Positions 18,826 to 27,998 of a DNA stretch of 56,375 nucleotides are shown one piece after another (position 1 is the stretch's first letter; the number at the start of each line of letters is the position of its first letter). The notes below the pieces were generated by a model. It did not search any database. It saw only the letters and a program-made list of their open reading frames with translations, and had not been told where the DNA came from. Origin of the DNA: Acinetobacter lwoffii (GTDB lineage: Bacteria > Pseudomonadota > Gammaproteobacteria > Pseudomonadales > Moraxellaceae); NCBI GenBank assembly GCA_013530545.1, contig SPVA01000028.1, forward strand, positions 1 to 56,375, read 5' to 3'. A program made the position numbers and the translations under genes.

Positions 18826-21078
18826 ATGAAAAACGAAGATATGATACCTTGCCAGGATCTGGTTGAAGACAGTAACAACTCAAATAACACGCACTTCCAA
18901 ACGATTCTGGACCAATATACTAGCCGTCGTAGCTTTATTGCGAAAACTACAAGTGGGGCAATGGCATTAGCATTTGCGGCAACAGTAAGTGGTTGTTCAG
19001 ATGATGATAATGATTCTGGTACTCCTGACAGTAATCCAACGACACCGCCAGACACCACCAGCCCAGATCAACATGCATGGAGTGACCTAAAAGCACGTCC
19101 GAATAAATTAGCCTTTGAGCCGGTTCGCAAGAATACCCAAAACTTCTTCAGTGTTCCTGAAGGTTATGAGCTTAAAGTATTGTATGCAGTAGGCGATCCA
19201 ATCAACCCTGCTTATCCAGAAAAGACCGATACGACCTTAGCTTCTGGTGCCTCTTACCAGTTCCGTTCAGGCGATAACCATGATGGTATGAGCTTCTTCG
19301 GTATGCATCCAACCAACAAAAATTATGCTGCGAAAGAATCAACACAAGGTTTACTTGTTTTAAACCACGAATATCTACAACAATCTCAGCTCCATACACC
19401 AGAAGGTACAATTACCATCGATGGCGTACGTCCAGAAGATCAGGTACTCCGTGAAGTGAATGCGCATGGTGTTTCTGTTATTGAGATCAGCAAAGATGCA
19501 AATACACAAGACGTTAAAATCAACTTAAATTCTAATTTTAACCGTCGTATCACTGCAGCAACCGAGATGGAAATTAATGGACCAGCGCGTGGTTCTGACC
19601 TCGTCAAAACTATTTTCTCACCAGATGGGACGTTGACTCGCGGTACCTTTGCAAACTGTGGTAATGGTTATACGCCATGGGGAACTTACTTAACGGCTGA
19701 AGAAAACTGGAGTGGTTATTTCGCTCGTCAAGCCAATGACACCCGCGCTATTGCAAAAGAAGAAATTTCATTATCACGTTATGGTCGTGGTGGTACTGAT
19801 GCCCGTTCGTCTCAGTACCGCTGGAATACTCCTGTTGCTGAATTAACCGGTGATAAAGGGCTTTATGATCGTTGGGATATTTCAGTTAAAGGCGCAAATG
19901 CTTTAGCAGATTATCGTAATGTCATGAATACCTGTGGCTTCATTGTAGAAATTGATCCATTTAGCGCGACTACACATCCAGTTAAACGTACTGCACTGGG
20001 TCGTTTTGCACACGAAGACTGCCGCTGTAGCAACCCTATTCCGGGTCAGCCATTAGCGTTCTATATGGGTGATGACGCGACCGGCGAATATATCTATAAA
20101 TTTGTTTCTGAAGCCGTCTGGGATCCGAAAGACGTCAATGGTGGTTATATTGCTGGTGATAAATACATGGATAAAGGGACATTATATGTCGCTAAATTCA
20201 ATGATGACGGTACAGGTGAATGGCTAGAACTGACTCATGGCAAAAATGGTTTAACTACTGCCAATGAAATCTATCCATTTGCAGGCCAGGATGACATCGT
20301 CATCAATGCCCGTCTTGCTGCTGACCATGTTGGTGCGACCAAAATGGACCGTCCAGAATGGGTTGCCGTGAATCCCGAAAATGGTGAAGTGTATGTAACC
20401 TTAACCAACAACAGCAACCGTGGTCGTGCATATGAAACCGATGCAGCCAACCCACGTAGCTACATCGACTTTAAAGGCTCGTCAGCTAGCAACTCAGGAA
20501 ACATGAATGGTCATATCATTCGTTTCAGTGAAGCTAAAAACACAGTTACAGCGACAAGTTTTGCTTGGGATATTTTCCTGTTCGGTGCAGAAGCACGTGC
20601 TGCCTCTAACATCAACCTGTCAGGTCTGGATGATTTAAATGACTTCTCCAGCCCGGATGGCATGTGGTTCGATCCGCGCGGTATTCTGTGGATTCAGACG
20701 GATGATGGTCAGTACACCGATGAAACCAACTGCATGATGTTGGCAGCACTTCCGGGTACTGTGGGTGATGGTGCTAAAGCGCTTGCAGCCAGCACCAAAG
20801 CAGAAGGACAGGAAACCTTTGTTGGTGCCAAACTCAGCAATGATCGTGTTCGTCGCTTTTTGACTGGTCCATCGGGTTGTGAAATTACCGGCGTGACTAT
20901 TACCCCGGACTATAAAGCGATCTTTGTCAACGTTCAGCATCCAGGGGGTGCATGGCCAGCCAACCAAAGCGAGCGTTATAGCCGTTTAGGCAAAGTACCT
21001 CGCTCTGCAACTGTGGTCATTACCCGTAAAGATGGTGGCGCCATTGCGGGTGAGGCTTTGGAACAAGCGAGCGTATAA
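18826..21078 (+). CDS. phoX: PhoX-family alkaline phosphatase, Tat-exported and probably lipid-anchored
   Basis: Releases phosphate from organic phosphoesters outside the inner membrane with an Fe-Ca cofactor (known for the family). The 750 residues include a twin-arginine signal SRRSFIAK (Arg34-Arg35), a hydrophobic stretch and then VSGC (Cys57), which fits a lipobox. Ser follows, then an acidic, Pro/Thr-rich linker to about residue 85. DUF839/PhoX motifs follow: DGMSFFGMHP, LVLNHEYLQ, NCGNGYTPWGTYLTAEENWSG, RFAHEDC, DGMWFDPRG and VNVQHPGG. It stands alone behind tatABC and ends in a strong terminator. Lipidation is inferred from the signal sequence only. Confidence 0.9.
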   Translation: MKNEDMIPCQDLVEDSNNSNNTHFQTILDQYTSRRSFIAKTTSGAMALAFAATVSGCSDDDNDSGTPDSNPTTPPDTTSPDQHAWSDLKARPNKLAFEPVRKNTQNFFSVPEGYELKVLYAVGDPINPAYPEKTDTTLASGASYQFRSGDNHDGMSFFGMHPTNKNYAAKESTQGLLVLNHEYLQQSQLHTPEGTITIDGVRPEDQVLREVNAHGVSVIEISKDANTQDVKINLNSNFNRRITAATEMEINGPARGSDLVKTIFSPDGTLTRGTFANCGNGYTPWGTYLTAEENWSGYFARQANDTRAIAKEEISLSRYGRGGTDARSSQYRWNTPVAELTGDKGLYDRWDISVKGANALADYRNVMNTCGFIVEIDPFSATTHPVKRTALGRFAHEDCRCSNPIPGQPLAFYMGDDATGEYIYKFVSEAVWDPKDVNGGYIAGDKYMDKGTLYVAKFNDDGTGEWLELTHGKNGLTTANEIYPFAGQDDIVINARLAADHVGATKMDRPEWVAVNPENGEVYVTLTNNSNRGRAYETDAANPRSYIDFKGSSASNSGNMNGHIIRFSEAKNTVTATSFAWDIFLFGAEARAASNINLSGLDDLNDFSSPDGMWFDPRGILWIQTDDGQYTDETNCMMLAALPGTVGDGAKALAASTKAEGQETFVGAKLSNDRVRRFLTGPSGCEITGVTITPDYKAIFVNVQHPGGAWPANQSERYSRLGKVPRSATVVITRKDGGAIAGEALEQASV

Positions 21079-21093
21079 AAAAAGCTGTTATTC

Positions 21094-21123
21094 AAAAATG
21101 CCGACGTCAAGTCGGCATTTTTT
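21094..21123. terminator. phoX terminator, bidirectional
   Basis: AAAAATGCCGAC and GTCGGCATTTTTT flank GTCAA. It separates convergent phoX and the NRDE gene. Confidence 0.88.
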
Positions 21124-21134
21124 ATATCCGGTGA

Positions 21135-21914
21135 TTATTTCAGGCTAATTATTTTCTCAATAGTTTGACCTGCGGTCGCACCTTGTTGTGACTTCTCAAT
21201 CCAGTGCCATTGTCCCTGCTGCATTCTCAAAAAATTGGAGCAACGGGTGCCATAGGCCGGACTCTGGATAAAAGTCGAAGACAGCAGCTGTTCCATTTCC
21301 ACGGAGATGCCTGTGTCTGGCAGCAGCTCCGGAATCACTTTGCGTTCATCTTCCAGAATATCCCAGACTGCATGACACAAATCTGCTTCTGCGATCTCCT
21401 GGTGTTGCAGCATCGGTAAAAATTCCTGGGTAAAGCGTTTACGTAAATGTCGGGTCTTATACCAGTCTTCGCTCATCAGGCCATTTGAAACCACATAGAC
21501 GCCATGCGCCAATACTTGTGGTGCTTCACCGCGATTGCTCATATACACCGCCTGATCCTGATCGCCAATAAACAGGTTAAAACCAGCATAGTCACACTGT
21601 CGTTGCTCCAGATCTTGGGCAAAGCGAATCGGCGTTAAGTCAGAATCTAAAAAGTTCTGGATGATATGTCCACGTGAAGTCGGATAATGCCCTTTGTCCT
21701 GCCCATCACGAAAATTGGTAATCACCGCCCAGCGACTGGAAGCCGTAATCCCCATCCAGGTGCCGCCCGACTGTAGATCCTGTCCGGCAATTATCGGACT
21801 ATTCTCCCATTCATGCAGCTCCTGCGTAGGACGCTGATAGAACTCATCCCGATTTGAAATCAGACATAATGAGCTCTGATCCAGAACCCGCCAAGCCAAT
21901 GCCACGATACACAT
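21135..21914 (-). CDS. NRDE/TANGO2 family protein
   Basis: A 259-residue cytosolic protein starting MCIVALAW, so Cys2 would become an N-terminal nucleophile after Met removal, as in Ntn-type folds. The family-naming motif SNRDEFYQRP lies at about residues 20-29, followed by GQDLQSGGTWMGI and ITNFRD. TANGO2 relatives are linked to haem trafficking and metabolic stress in eukaryotes; the bacterial role is not established. It is convergent with phoX and divergent from lgt. Confidence 0.85.
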   Translation of the reverse strand: MCIVALAWRVLDQSSLCLISNRDEFYQRPTQELHEWENSPIIAGQDLQSGGTWMGITASSRWAVITNFRDGQDKGHYPTSRGHIIQNFLDSDLTPIRFAQDLEQRQCDYAGFNLFIGDQDQAVYMSNRGEAPQVLAHGVYVVSNGLMSEDWYKTRHLRKRFTQEFLPMLQHQEIAEADLCHAVWDILEDERKVIPELLPDTGISVEMEQLLSSTFIQSPAYGTRCSNFLRMQQGQWHWIEKSQQGATAGQTIEKIISLK

Positions 21915-22007
21915 AATTTACGCTCTCGATCTTTACACATTGAATGTACAACATTTTTCTTTGCTTTAAGCTAAAATCTGTGCAAAACAGAATCACAAGG
22001 AACAGGA

Positions 22008-22817
22008 ATGCTCACCTATCCCAATATTGATCCCGTCGCGATTTCGCTCGGGCCCTTACAAGTCCACTGGTATGGACTGATGTACTTACTGGCATTTTTA
22101 TTTGCCTGGGGATTGGCGACGTTTCGCGCCAAACAACGTGGCTGGACACCGGATATGGTGTCTGACCTGATTTTCTTCGGTGCACTCGGTGTGATCATCG
22201 GTGGCCGTGTCGGTTATGTCTTCTTCTACGGTTTTTCTCAGTTCCTGGCCGATCCTTTATGGCTGTTCCAGATCTGGACCGGCGGTATGAGTTTCCATGG
22301 CGGTTTCCTCGGGGTCATTCTGGCCATGTTGTGGTGGTGCAAGAAATATAAGATGACCTGGTTCCAGACTCTGGATTTTATCGCACCTTGCGTACCGACA
22401 GGCTTGATGTTTGGCCGAATTGGTAACTTTATTGGTGGCGAACTGTATGGCCGTCAGGTCACCGACCCAAACTTTGCCTGGGGCATGATCTTTCCGACCG
22501 ATCCGCTGCAACTGGTTCGTCATCCATCTCAACTCTATCAGGCACTATGTGAAGGCCTGATCCTGTTTATTATACTGTGGTGGTTCAGCTCGAAGCCACG
22601 TCCACGTATGGCAGTTTCTGCGCTGTTCCTGATCGGTTATGGCTTGGCACGTTTTGTGGTTGAATTCTTCCGTGAGCCGGACAATGGCCAACTGTTTATT
22701 GGCTGGATGAGCAAAGGACAATTCCTGAGCCTACCAATGATCCTGATTGGCTTGTGGATGATGTGGTATGCCTATCAGAAGAAAATATATGACTGGGGTC
22801 CACAAAAAAATAGCTGA
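22008..22817 (+). CDS. lgt: Prolipoprotein diacylglyceryl transferase
   Basis: Transfers diacylglycerol from phosphatidylglycerol to the lipobox Cys of prolipoproteins, the first step of lipoprotein maturation. The 269-residue polytopic membrane protein carries the family signatures SFHGGFLG (His97, matching E. coli His103), [14 protein letters not shown] (Arg137, matching Arg143), RHPSQLYQ and the C-terminal [20 protein letters not shown] precedes the ATG. It would act on the several lipoproteins encoded in this window. It ends in a strong terminator; thyA, its common neighbour, lies further downstream. Confidence 0.96.
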   Translation: MLTYPNIDPVAISLGPLQVHWYGLMYLLAFLFAWGLATFRAKQRGWTPDMVSDLIFFGALGVIIGGRVGYVFFYGFSQFLADPLWLFQIWTGGMSFHGGFLGVILAMLWWCKKYKMTWFQTLDFIAPCVPTGLMFGRIGNFIGGELYGRQVTDPNFAWGMIFPTDPLQLVRHPSQLYQALCEGLILFIILWWFSSKPRPRMAVSALFLIGYGLARFVVEFFREPDNGQLFIGWMSKGQFLSLPMILIGLWMMWYAYQKKIYDWGPQKNS

Positions 22818-22833
22818 GAAAATCGCGTAATTT

Positions 22834-22859
22834 AGCGAGGCAAAGGCCTCGCTTTTTTA
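22834..22859 (+). terminator. lgt terminator
   Basis: AGCGAGGC and GCCTCGCT flank AAAG, followed by six T. Confidence 0.88.
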
Positions 22860-22909
22860 TACTCAAAATATGCTAAAGTGCCGATTATCTCTTCTATTCT
22901 TTCATCATT

Positions 22910-23302
22910 ATGCTTGAGTTCTGGTTTAATCCGCAGGTATCTGTTCTCAAAAAACTATTGATCTTTATTGTGATTGCAGCGACAGCTGCAGGCTTGTACT
23001 GGATGGAACCACTGCCCTTAGATTCTATTTTGATGTTTGTCGGTACCGGCATCATTTTTCTGATCTGTCGTTACTGCAAAATCCACTTTGCCAGCAAAAA
23101 TCCGACCGGTTTGCTGTATAGATTACTGACCTGGATTCCAATTGCCTTATTGATTGCTTTAGTTTTTATGAATATGCAACAGGGCGAAATCCTGATTCCG
23201 GGTGCACAAGGCATTGCCTTTATGGCACTGGCAATTTGTCTGTTTTCTCCACTGTCCCTGCTCAATCAGAACAAATCAGATGCAGGTTCACCCCATGCTT
23301 GA
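22910..23302 (+). CDS. Small membrane protein with MLEFWF start, paralogue 1
   Basis: A 130-residue uncharacterised protein with four hydrophobic helices (about 15-31, 37-54, 70-87, 94-111). It begins MLEFWFNPQVSVLKKLL. The next gene begins with the identical 16 coding bases and the same topology, so the two look like tandem duplicates that have diverged. They overlap by eight bases, implying co-translation. I recognise no domain. Confidence 0.7.
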   Translation: MLEFWFNPQVSVLKKLLIFIVIAATAAGLYWMEPLPLDSILMFVGTGIIFLICRYCKIHFASKNPTGLLYRLLTWIPIALLIALVFMNMQQGEILIPGAQGIAFMALAICLFSPLSLLNQNKSDAGSPHA

Positions 23303-23681
23303 GTTCTGGTATTCGGAACGCTGTAGCCGTCAAATCAAACTCATCGCCATCATCGCGACCTGTATTTTGATTTATACAGCATCGACTGTGGCCCAGTTAG
23401 ATCCGGTATTTGTGGGGGTGAGTTTAGCGATTGGAATTGTCGTGCATTTACTGCACCATTTCCGCCTGAAAATCTCAAAATCCAATCCCTATGCAAATGG
23501 CTTTAGCGCCTTGAGCCGGGTCATTCCCATCATTGCCTTAATTACCCTGTTTGGCTATTTACCAGAACAGCACCAGCAATGGGGCAAATTTGCCTTGGGT
23601 CTGCAATGTCTTGGCTTTGCCGCGATTGGATTATTTATCGTTTCAATCTATGAAAGCCGTGCGAAGCGTTTTGAGGACTGA
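23295..23681 (+). CDS. Small membrane protein with MLEFWY start, paralogue 2
   Basis: A 128-residue protein with four predicted helices, start chosen at ATG 23295 because MLEFWYSERCSRQIKL matches the upstream paralogue. A longer in-frame start at 23202 lies inside that gene and would add an unrelated sequence. Its first 16 bases equal those at 22910-22925. The eight-base overlap with the preceding stop suggests reinitiation. The function is unknown. Confidence 0.7.
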   Translation: MLEFWYSERCSRQIKLIAIIATCILIYTASTVAQLDPVFVGVSLAIGIVVHLLHHFRLKISKSNPYANGFSALSRVIPIIALITLFGYLPEQHQQWGKFALGLQCLGFAAIGLFIVSIYESRAKRFED

Positions 23682-23699
23682 TCACTTCGCAGTGTTTTC

Positions 23700-24215
23700 T
23701 TAGAAGTAAGTTTCCAGACGATAGTAACTATAAGTCACGTTTTTATTGCGATAAACCGCATGATCTCGCTGTTTAAAATCCGATACCCAGGCACTACCTG
23801 AATAAGCCGCGATATGTCCATATTTATGTCCCTGAGTACGGTCAATAATATAGATATCGCCTTTTTTCGGCCGATCAAAAGAAGCATTAATTTTCTTATA
23901 ACCCAGCTGCATCAGGGTACTTCCCCAATCTGCTGCTGCGACCGGATGATTCACAATTTTCGCACCAGAAGATTGCAGACCGACACGAATACTGCGCGCA
24001 CATTTCTGTGTACTGGTATTTCGGGTAATGCCTTGCAGATAACTGGTAAATTTCTCGATATTGATACGATGGCCATTGCTTACGCCTGAAGCGTTACGGA
24101 CAGTGGCTTTTTGGGATGACTTTTTAGGTCTTTGCTCCGATTGGGAACGCACCATGATATTCGCTTGGACAGGAGCATATACTTCGCTCATGTTTACTTG
24201 ATGATCATAGATCAT
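23700..24215 (-). CDS. CHAP/NlpC-P60-like cysteine amidase, orphan
   Basis: A 171-residue protein with a papain-like amidase core in its second half. The probable nucleophile Cys72 is in KCARSIRVGLQSSG, followed by PKKGDIYIIDR and the catalytic His134 in GHIAAYSG, then SAWVSDFKQRD. This arrangement is typical of CHAP-type peptidoglycan amidases, including phage endolysins and some type VI secretion effectors. The first 50 residues are polar and disordered-looking, with no signal peptide, so it is not an obvious Sec substrate. A second Met at residue 9 is an alternative start. No holin, immunity gene or secretion gene is adjacent. Cargo for a secretion system is possible but unproved. Confidence 0.7.
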   Translation of the reverse strand: MIYDHQVNMSEVYAPVQANIMVRSQSEQRPKKSSQKATVRNASGVSNGHRINIEKFTSYLQGITRNTSTQKCARSIRVGLQSSGAKIVNHPVAAADWGSTLMQLGYKKINASFDRPKKGDIYIIDRTQGHKYGHIAAYSGSAWVSDFKQRDHAVYRNKNVTYSYYRLETYF

Positions 24216-24633
24216 GCCTTACCAACCGCTCCTCGCCTGTAATTTAGGCTTTCATATTGTTAACAAGCCGAGAATACTAGTCGTTTAAATGTTATCTTTC
24301 ACATTAAAAATGTAAATAAATTTGTCTATTTTTCCGGCATTCAAATTAAGCCGTTCTTTCTCATACAGTTACAAAACCCATCATCTTTGCAAAAAAAATG
24401 TAAAGCAAAGCCAATTCCAATGCCTTGCAAAGCTTTTTCAGCCTGAAATACGCAAAATGAGTCCTTATCTTTTTCTACTCAAACGTGTGGATTTAATCTG
24501 TAGCTCGGCCATTTTCAGATAACATTTCACCACATGATTACATCATTTTGAGCTTTACCGCCTGTATTACACTGATGCGGCATTTTTAAACCTTGAACTA
24601 AACTTTAAATATTGAACTAAACAGAGAAGAAAA
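24216..24633. other. Gene-free stretch upstream of the lipocalin pseudogene
   Basis: AT-rich sequence without an ORF having a ribosome-binding site, recognisable motif or repeat. A 66-codon plus-strand frame at 24322-24522 has no coding character. Confidence 0.5.
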
Positions 24634-25086
24634 ATGAGTCAGACTTTAAGTACCGTTTCAAATTTTAATTTAGAACAATATTTAAGTACCTGGTATGACA
24701 TTGCACACTTGCCGATGAAGCGCCAACCTGAAGACAGCACCGATATTTCTGCGGTATAGAGCTTGAATGAAAATGGCAAGGTGGATGAAGCCATTGCTGA
24801 AGCGATCATTGTCGATGCAGAACATGCCAAGCTTGAAATCAGATTTTTACCTGAAGGCTTGCATGGGATCCCGTTTACCAAGGGCGATTATTGGGTCTTA
24901 AAAATCGATCCGGATTATCAGACGGCACTCGTGGGCGAGCCAAATAAAGAATATTTATGGTGATTACATCGCGACACCAGTCTGGACGAAGCGACTCAAC
25001 GCGAATATTTAAGTTATGCAGCACCCTTAGGTTATGATCTGTCTGATCTGATTCATACAGCGCATACTGGCCACAAAACCGCTTAA
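24634..25086 (+). pseudogene. Decayed bacterial lipocalin (Blc-like)
   Basis: Reading from ATG 24634 (AGAAGA upstream) gives a lipocalin in one frame broken by TAG at 24757-24759 and TGA at 24961-24963, ending at TAA 25084. The lipocalin signature is LEQYLSTWYDIAHLPMKRQ, then YWVLKIDPDYQTALVGEPNKEYLW, and after the second stop LHRDTSLDEATQREYL and GYDLSDLIHT. The first stop replaces the usual Tyr before SLNENG, and about 15 residues expected between GKVD and EAIAEA are missing. Intact relatives bind lipids or haem in the cell envelope; this copy lacks a signal peptide and should not give a full protein. Confidence 0.8.
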
Positions 25087-25095
25087 ATTGCAATC

Positions 25096-25123
25096 AAAAG
25101 ACCTCCATCAGGAGGTCTTTTTT
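25096..25123 (+). terminator. Terminator after the lipocalin remnant
   Basis: AAAAGACCTCC and GGAGGTCTTTTTT flank ATCA. Its preservation supports the gene having been functional recently. Confidence 0.85.
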
Positions 25124-25268
25124 ATTCTCAATTTGGACGATGAAAGCTCATCAAAAAATGCTATGATGTGCGCAATTTAAATTGTCCCTTTCGACAGAAA
25201 ATTGATTACAAAATAATCCATTTTGCTGTTAAAACGGCGATTTTCAACAGATTCAGATAGAGAGAACT

Positions 25269-26111
25269 ATGCGCCAATATCTTGACCTTTTACAACATAT
25301 CCTCGACAACGGCGGCGATAAAGGCGACCGTACCGGTACAGGTACACGTTCGGTATTTGGTCATCAAATGCGCTTTGATCTTTCGCAAGGTTTTCCTTTA
25401 CTCACCACCAAAAAAGTTCATTTCCGTTCTATCGTGATTGAACTGTTGTGGTTCCTGAAAGGCGATACCAATGTTCAGTATTTAAAAGACAATAAAGTCT
25501 CGATTTGGGATGAATGGGCGACCGCAGAACAAACTGCGCGTTTTGGCCGTCCTGAAGGCGAATTAGGCCCAGTATATGGTCACCAATGGCGTAATTTTGG
25601 TGCCAGCAAAAATGCAGACAATAGCTATAACCAAGATGGTTTTGACCAGATCAAATGGTTGATCAATGAAATTAAAACCAATCCAAATTCGCGCCGTCTG
25701 ATTGTATCGGGCTGGAACCCGAATGAAGCGGGTCAGGTCGCCTTACCCCCTTGCCATACCCTGTTCCAGTTTTTTGTGCACAATGGCAAATTGTCTTGTC
25801 AGTTGTATCAGCGCAGTGCCGATGTATTTTTGGGTGTACCATTTAATATTGCCAGCTATGCTTTGTTGACGCATATGATCGCGCAAGTCTGTGATCTGGA
25901 GGTTGGTGACTTTGTCTGGACTGGTGGCGATACCCACTTGTACAGCAATCATTTTGAACAGGCACAGTTGCAGCTTAGCCGTGAGCCACTCGGCCTTTGT
26001 CAATTAAAACTAAATCCTGAGATCAAAGACCTGTTCGATTTTAAATTTGAAGATATCGAAATTGTCGGTTATGAATCTCATCCAGGCATTAAAGCCCCTG
26101 TCGCTGTTTAA
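25269..26111 (+). CDS. thyA: Thymidylate synthase
   Basis: Converts dUMP to dTMP using methylene-tetrahydrofolate, giving dihydrofolate that the downstream folA product recycles. The 280 residues show [11 protein letters not shown], the catalytic Cys162 in [30 protein letters not shown] and HLYSNH. The C-terminus ends in PVAV, where the folate-capping end lies. AGAGAG precedes the ATG. A palindrome-based hairpin lies between thyA and folA. Confidence 0.97.
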   Translation: MRQYLDLLQHILDNGGDKGDRTGTGTRSVFGHQMRFDLSQGFPLLTTKKVHFRSIVIELLWFLKGDTNVQYLKDNKVSIWDEWATAEQTARFGRPEGELGPVYGHQWRNFGASKNADNSYNQDGFDQIKWLINEIKTNPNSRRLIVSGWNPNEAGQVALPPCHTLFQFFVHNGKLSCQLYQRSADVFLGVPFNIASYALLTHMIAQVCDLEVGDFVWTGGDTHLYSNHFEQAQLQLSREPLGLCQLKLNPEIKDLFDFKFEDIEIVGYESHPGIKAPVAV

Positions 26112-26130
26112 TGTTCTTTATTATAAAGTT

Positions 26131-26168
26131 CCCTCTCTTCCTAGGAGAGGGCTAGGAAGAGGTTTTTT
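26131..26168 (+). terminator. REP-related hairpin, likely thyA terminator
   Basis: CTCTTCCTAG (26135-26144) pairs with CTAGGAAGAG (26152-26161), then GTTTTTT follows. An alternative hairpin pairs CCCTCTC (26131-26137) with GAGAGGG (26145-26151). The CCCTCTC core is shared with the palindromes behind rdgB. Confidence 0.7.
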
Positions 26169-26310
26169 ACCACACGTAAATCGCCAACTCCTTTCAAAAT
26201 TATTCCTAGCCCTAAAGCATGAAGGCAATCAATATAGATTTTTAACCTTTCTTTCGTACCAGTAAAAAATTACACGAAGGACTTTGGGCTTGATAAGAAG
26301 GATTCAATAC

Positions 26311-26823
26311 ATGTCATTTCAAGATTTAGAAGTTGTACACGTCGTTGCCATGGATCAGCAGCGTTGTATCGGCAAGGGCAATGACCTACCTTGGCATATC
26401 TCTGCCGACCTGAAACACTTCAAGGAAATCACCCAAGGCGGTGTGGTGGTGATGGGTCGCAAGACACTAGAATCGATGGGACGTACCTTGCCTAAACGCG
26501 TGAACTGGGTCATTACCCGTGATCCAGACTGGGCATTTGCAGGCACCAAAGTCGCTTATAGCATTGAAGATGCGCTGAGTCAGGCCGTTGCAGATGTAAA
26601 GGCTTCAGAAAAACCTGAAACCATTTTCATCATTGGTGGTGGTGAAATCTTTAAACAGACTATGGATATTGCAGACCGTCTGGAACTGACCCATGTCGAA
26701 CTGGATGTACAGGGCGATGCCTATTATCCAGCGATTCCAGCAGAATTTAAAAAAGTCGCTGCCGAGCAACATATCGACGACAAAACCGGCCTTGCTTTTG
26801 AGTTCGCAACCTACAGAAAATAA
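26311..26823 (+). CDS. folA: Dihydrofolate reductase
   Basis: Reduces dihydrofolate to tetrahydrofolate with NADPH; target of trimethoprim. From ATG 26311, with AAGGA about eight bases upstream, it has 170 residues; the in-frame TTG at 26284 is a poorer start. Motifs are VVAMDQQRCIGKGNDLPWHISADLKHFK (active-site Asp33), GGVVVMGRKTLESMGR and the nucleotide-site IIGGGEIFKQ. It completes a thyA-folA thymidylate cycle. Confidence 0.95.
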   Translation: MSFQDLEVVHVVAMDQQRCIGKGNDLPWHISADLKHFKEITQGGVVVMGRKTLESMGRTLPKRVNWVITRDPDWAFAGTKVAYSIEDALSQAVADVKASEKPETIFIIGGGEIFKQTMDIADRLELTHVELDVQGDAYYPAIPAEFKKVAAEQHIDDKTGLAFEFATYRK

Positions 26824-26843
26824 AGCCTATTTCTCATGAAAAA

Positions 26844-27896
26844 GTGATGATGCAGGGACGCGAATACATCTCCAGACATTGGAGTCTGTGGCTACTGGGC
26901 AGCCTGTTTACTTTATTCGTCCTTCTGTCGAGCCTGTGGTTCAGCCTGATGCTCTGGGTTCATCAACCCCTCGGAAAAATCGGCAGCTTGATGCTGATTG
27001 GACTCTGGCTGACCTTTGCGCTGGTCGTTCTCGGGATTTATTTCACCCGGCATCTGATCTCCCGCCAAGTGGATAGCGTTCTTTATCTTCTGGCCTTTTT
27101 ATTCTGTCTGCTAGGATATTTCAGTCTGGAAGCGCGTCAGGATCGAGAGTGGAATCCTGAGGTTTCCCAGCTTCTGCATTATGAGCAGCAAGGCGATCAG
27201 GTTACCTTACACAATATCCGCAACTTTGACTGGCAGGCCGATGGTCGCTATATCGAACGCTGGGAAAGCCGCAGTTTTGATCTGAATCAGATTACTGGCG
27301 TGAACATCATTACTTCCTACTGGATGGGGCCTAAAATTGCCCATACCCTGGTCAGCTTCGATTTTGCCAATCAAAAGCCACTCACCTTCTCGATTGAAAT
27401 CCGCAAGGAAAAGAATGAAGAGTTTTCAGCGATTGGTGGCTTTTTCCGAAAATATGAACTGAGTCTGGTCGCATCGGATGAAAAGGATATTGTCTATACC
27501 CGTAGCAATGTCCGTGGTGAACAGGTCTATTTTTTCCCAGTCAAAATGCCGCAAGCTCAGGCTAAAGCGCTATTCAAGGAATATCTGCGTCAGGCCGATG
27601 AGCTGGCCCAAAAGCCAAAATGGTACAATACCCTGACCAGTAATTGCACCACACTAGTCTTTGATATGGTTCAGGCGATATCGCAACAACAGCTACCCTC
27701 AGATTACCGGTTGCTGGCCTCCGGCTATTTACCGAATTATCTCTATGATCTTAAAGTACTAGAACAGTCTTGGGATATGCACACTTGGTATCAACGGGCA
27801 CATGTCAATCCACGGGTAGAACGCACCGCTAATCTCTCCAGTCAGGACTATTCACGCCTGATCCGGCAGGGCCTACCAAAACCCGACATGCGATAA
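26844..27896 (+). CDS. DUF4105 (Lnb N-terminal) family membrane protein
   Basis: A 350-residue protein with three N-terminal hydrophobic helices (about 14-35, 43-65, 77-92), followed by a large domain of the DUF4105/Lnb N-terminal periplasmic type. The family core shows as FFPVKMPQAQAKALFKEYLRQADELAQKPKWYN followed by TLTSNCTTLVFDMV, where the Cys sits in an NlpC-P60-like nucleophile position. The start is one of GTG 26844, ATG 26847 or ATG 26850; none has a strong ribosome-binding site. The function is unknown; it may be an envelope thiol hydrolase. Confidence 0.75.
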   Translation: MMMQGREYISRHWSLWLLGSLFTLFVLLSSLWFSLMLWVHQPLGKIGSLMLIGLWLTFALVVLGIYFTRHLISRQVDSVLYLLAFLFCLLGYFSLEARQDREWNPEVSQLLHYEQQGDQVTLHNIRNFDWQADGRYIERWESRSFDLNQITGVNIITSYWMGPKIAHTLVSFDFANQKPLTFSIEIRKEKNEEFSAIGGFFRKYELSLVASDEKDIVYTRSNVRGEQVYFFPVKMPQAQAKALFKEYLRQADELAQKPKWYNTLTSNCTTLVFDMVQAISQQQLPSDYRLLASGYLPNYLYDLKVLEQSWDMHTWYQRAHVNPRVERTANLSSQDYSRLIRQGLPKPDMR

Positions 27897-27998
27897 CTGT
27901 GTAGCAAATCCACTTCAATAAAGATACAAAATCAACTGGAACCTTGATCATTTTTTTGTTTATATACAAATAGCTAGTCAATGATCAGAGTATCTCTC

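Noticed and set aside
24322..24522. 66-codon plus-strand frame next to the CHAP-like gene, considered as an immunity gene
   Set aside because: Composition looks non-coding, no ribosome-binding site and no membrane or immunity-like features.
24634..25086. Stop-codon readthrough or recoding in the lipocalin
   Set aside because: Two different stops (TAG, TGA) plus missing residues fit decay better than recoding.
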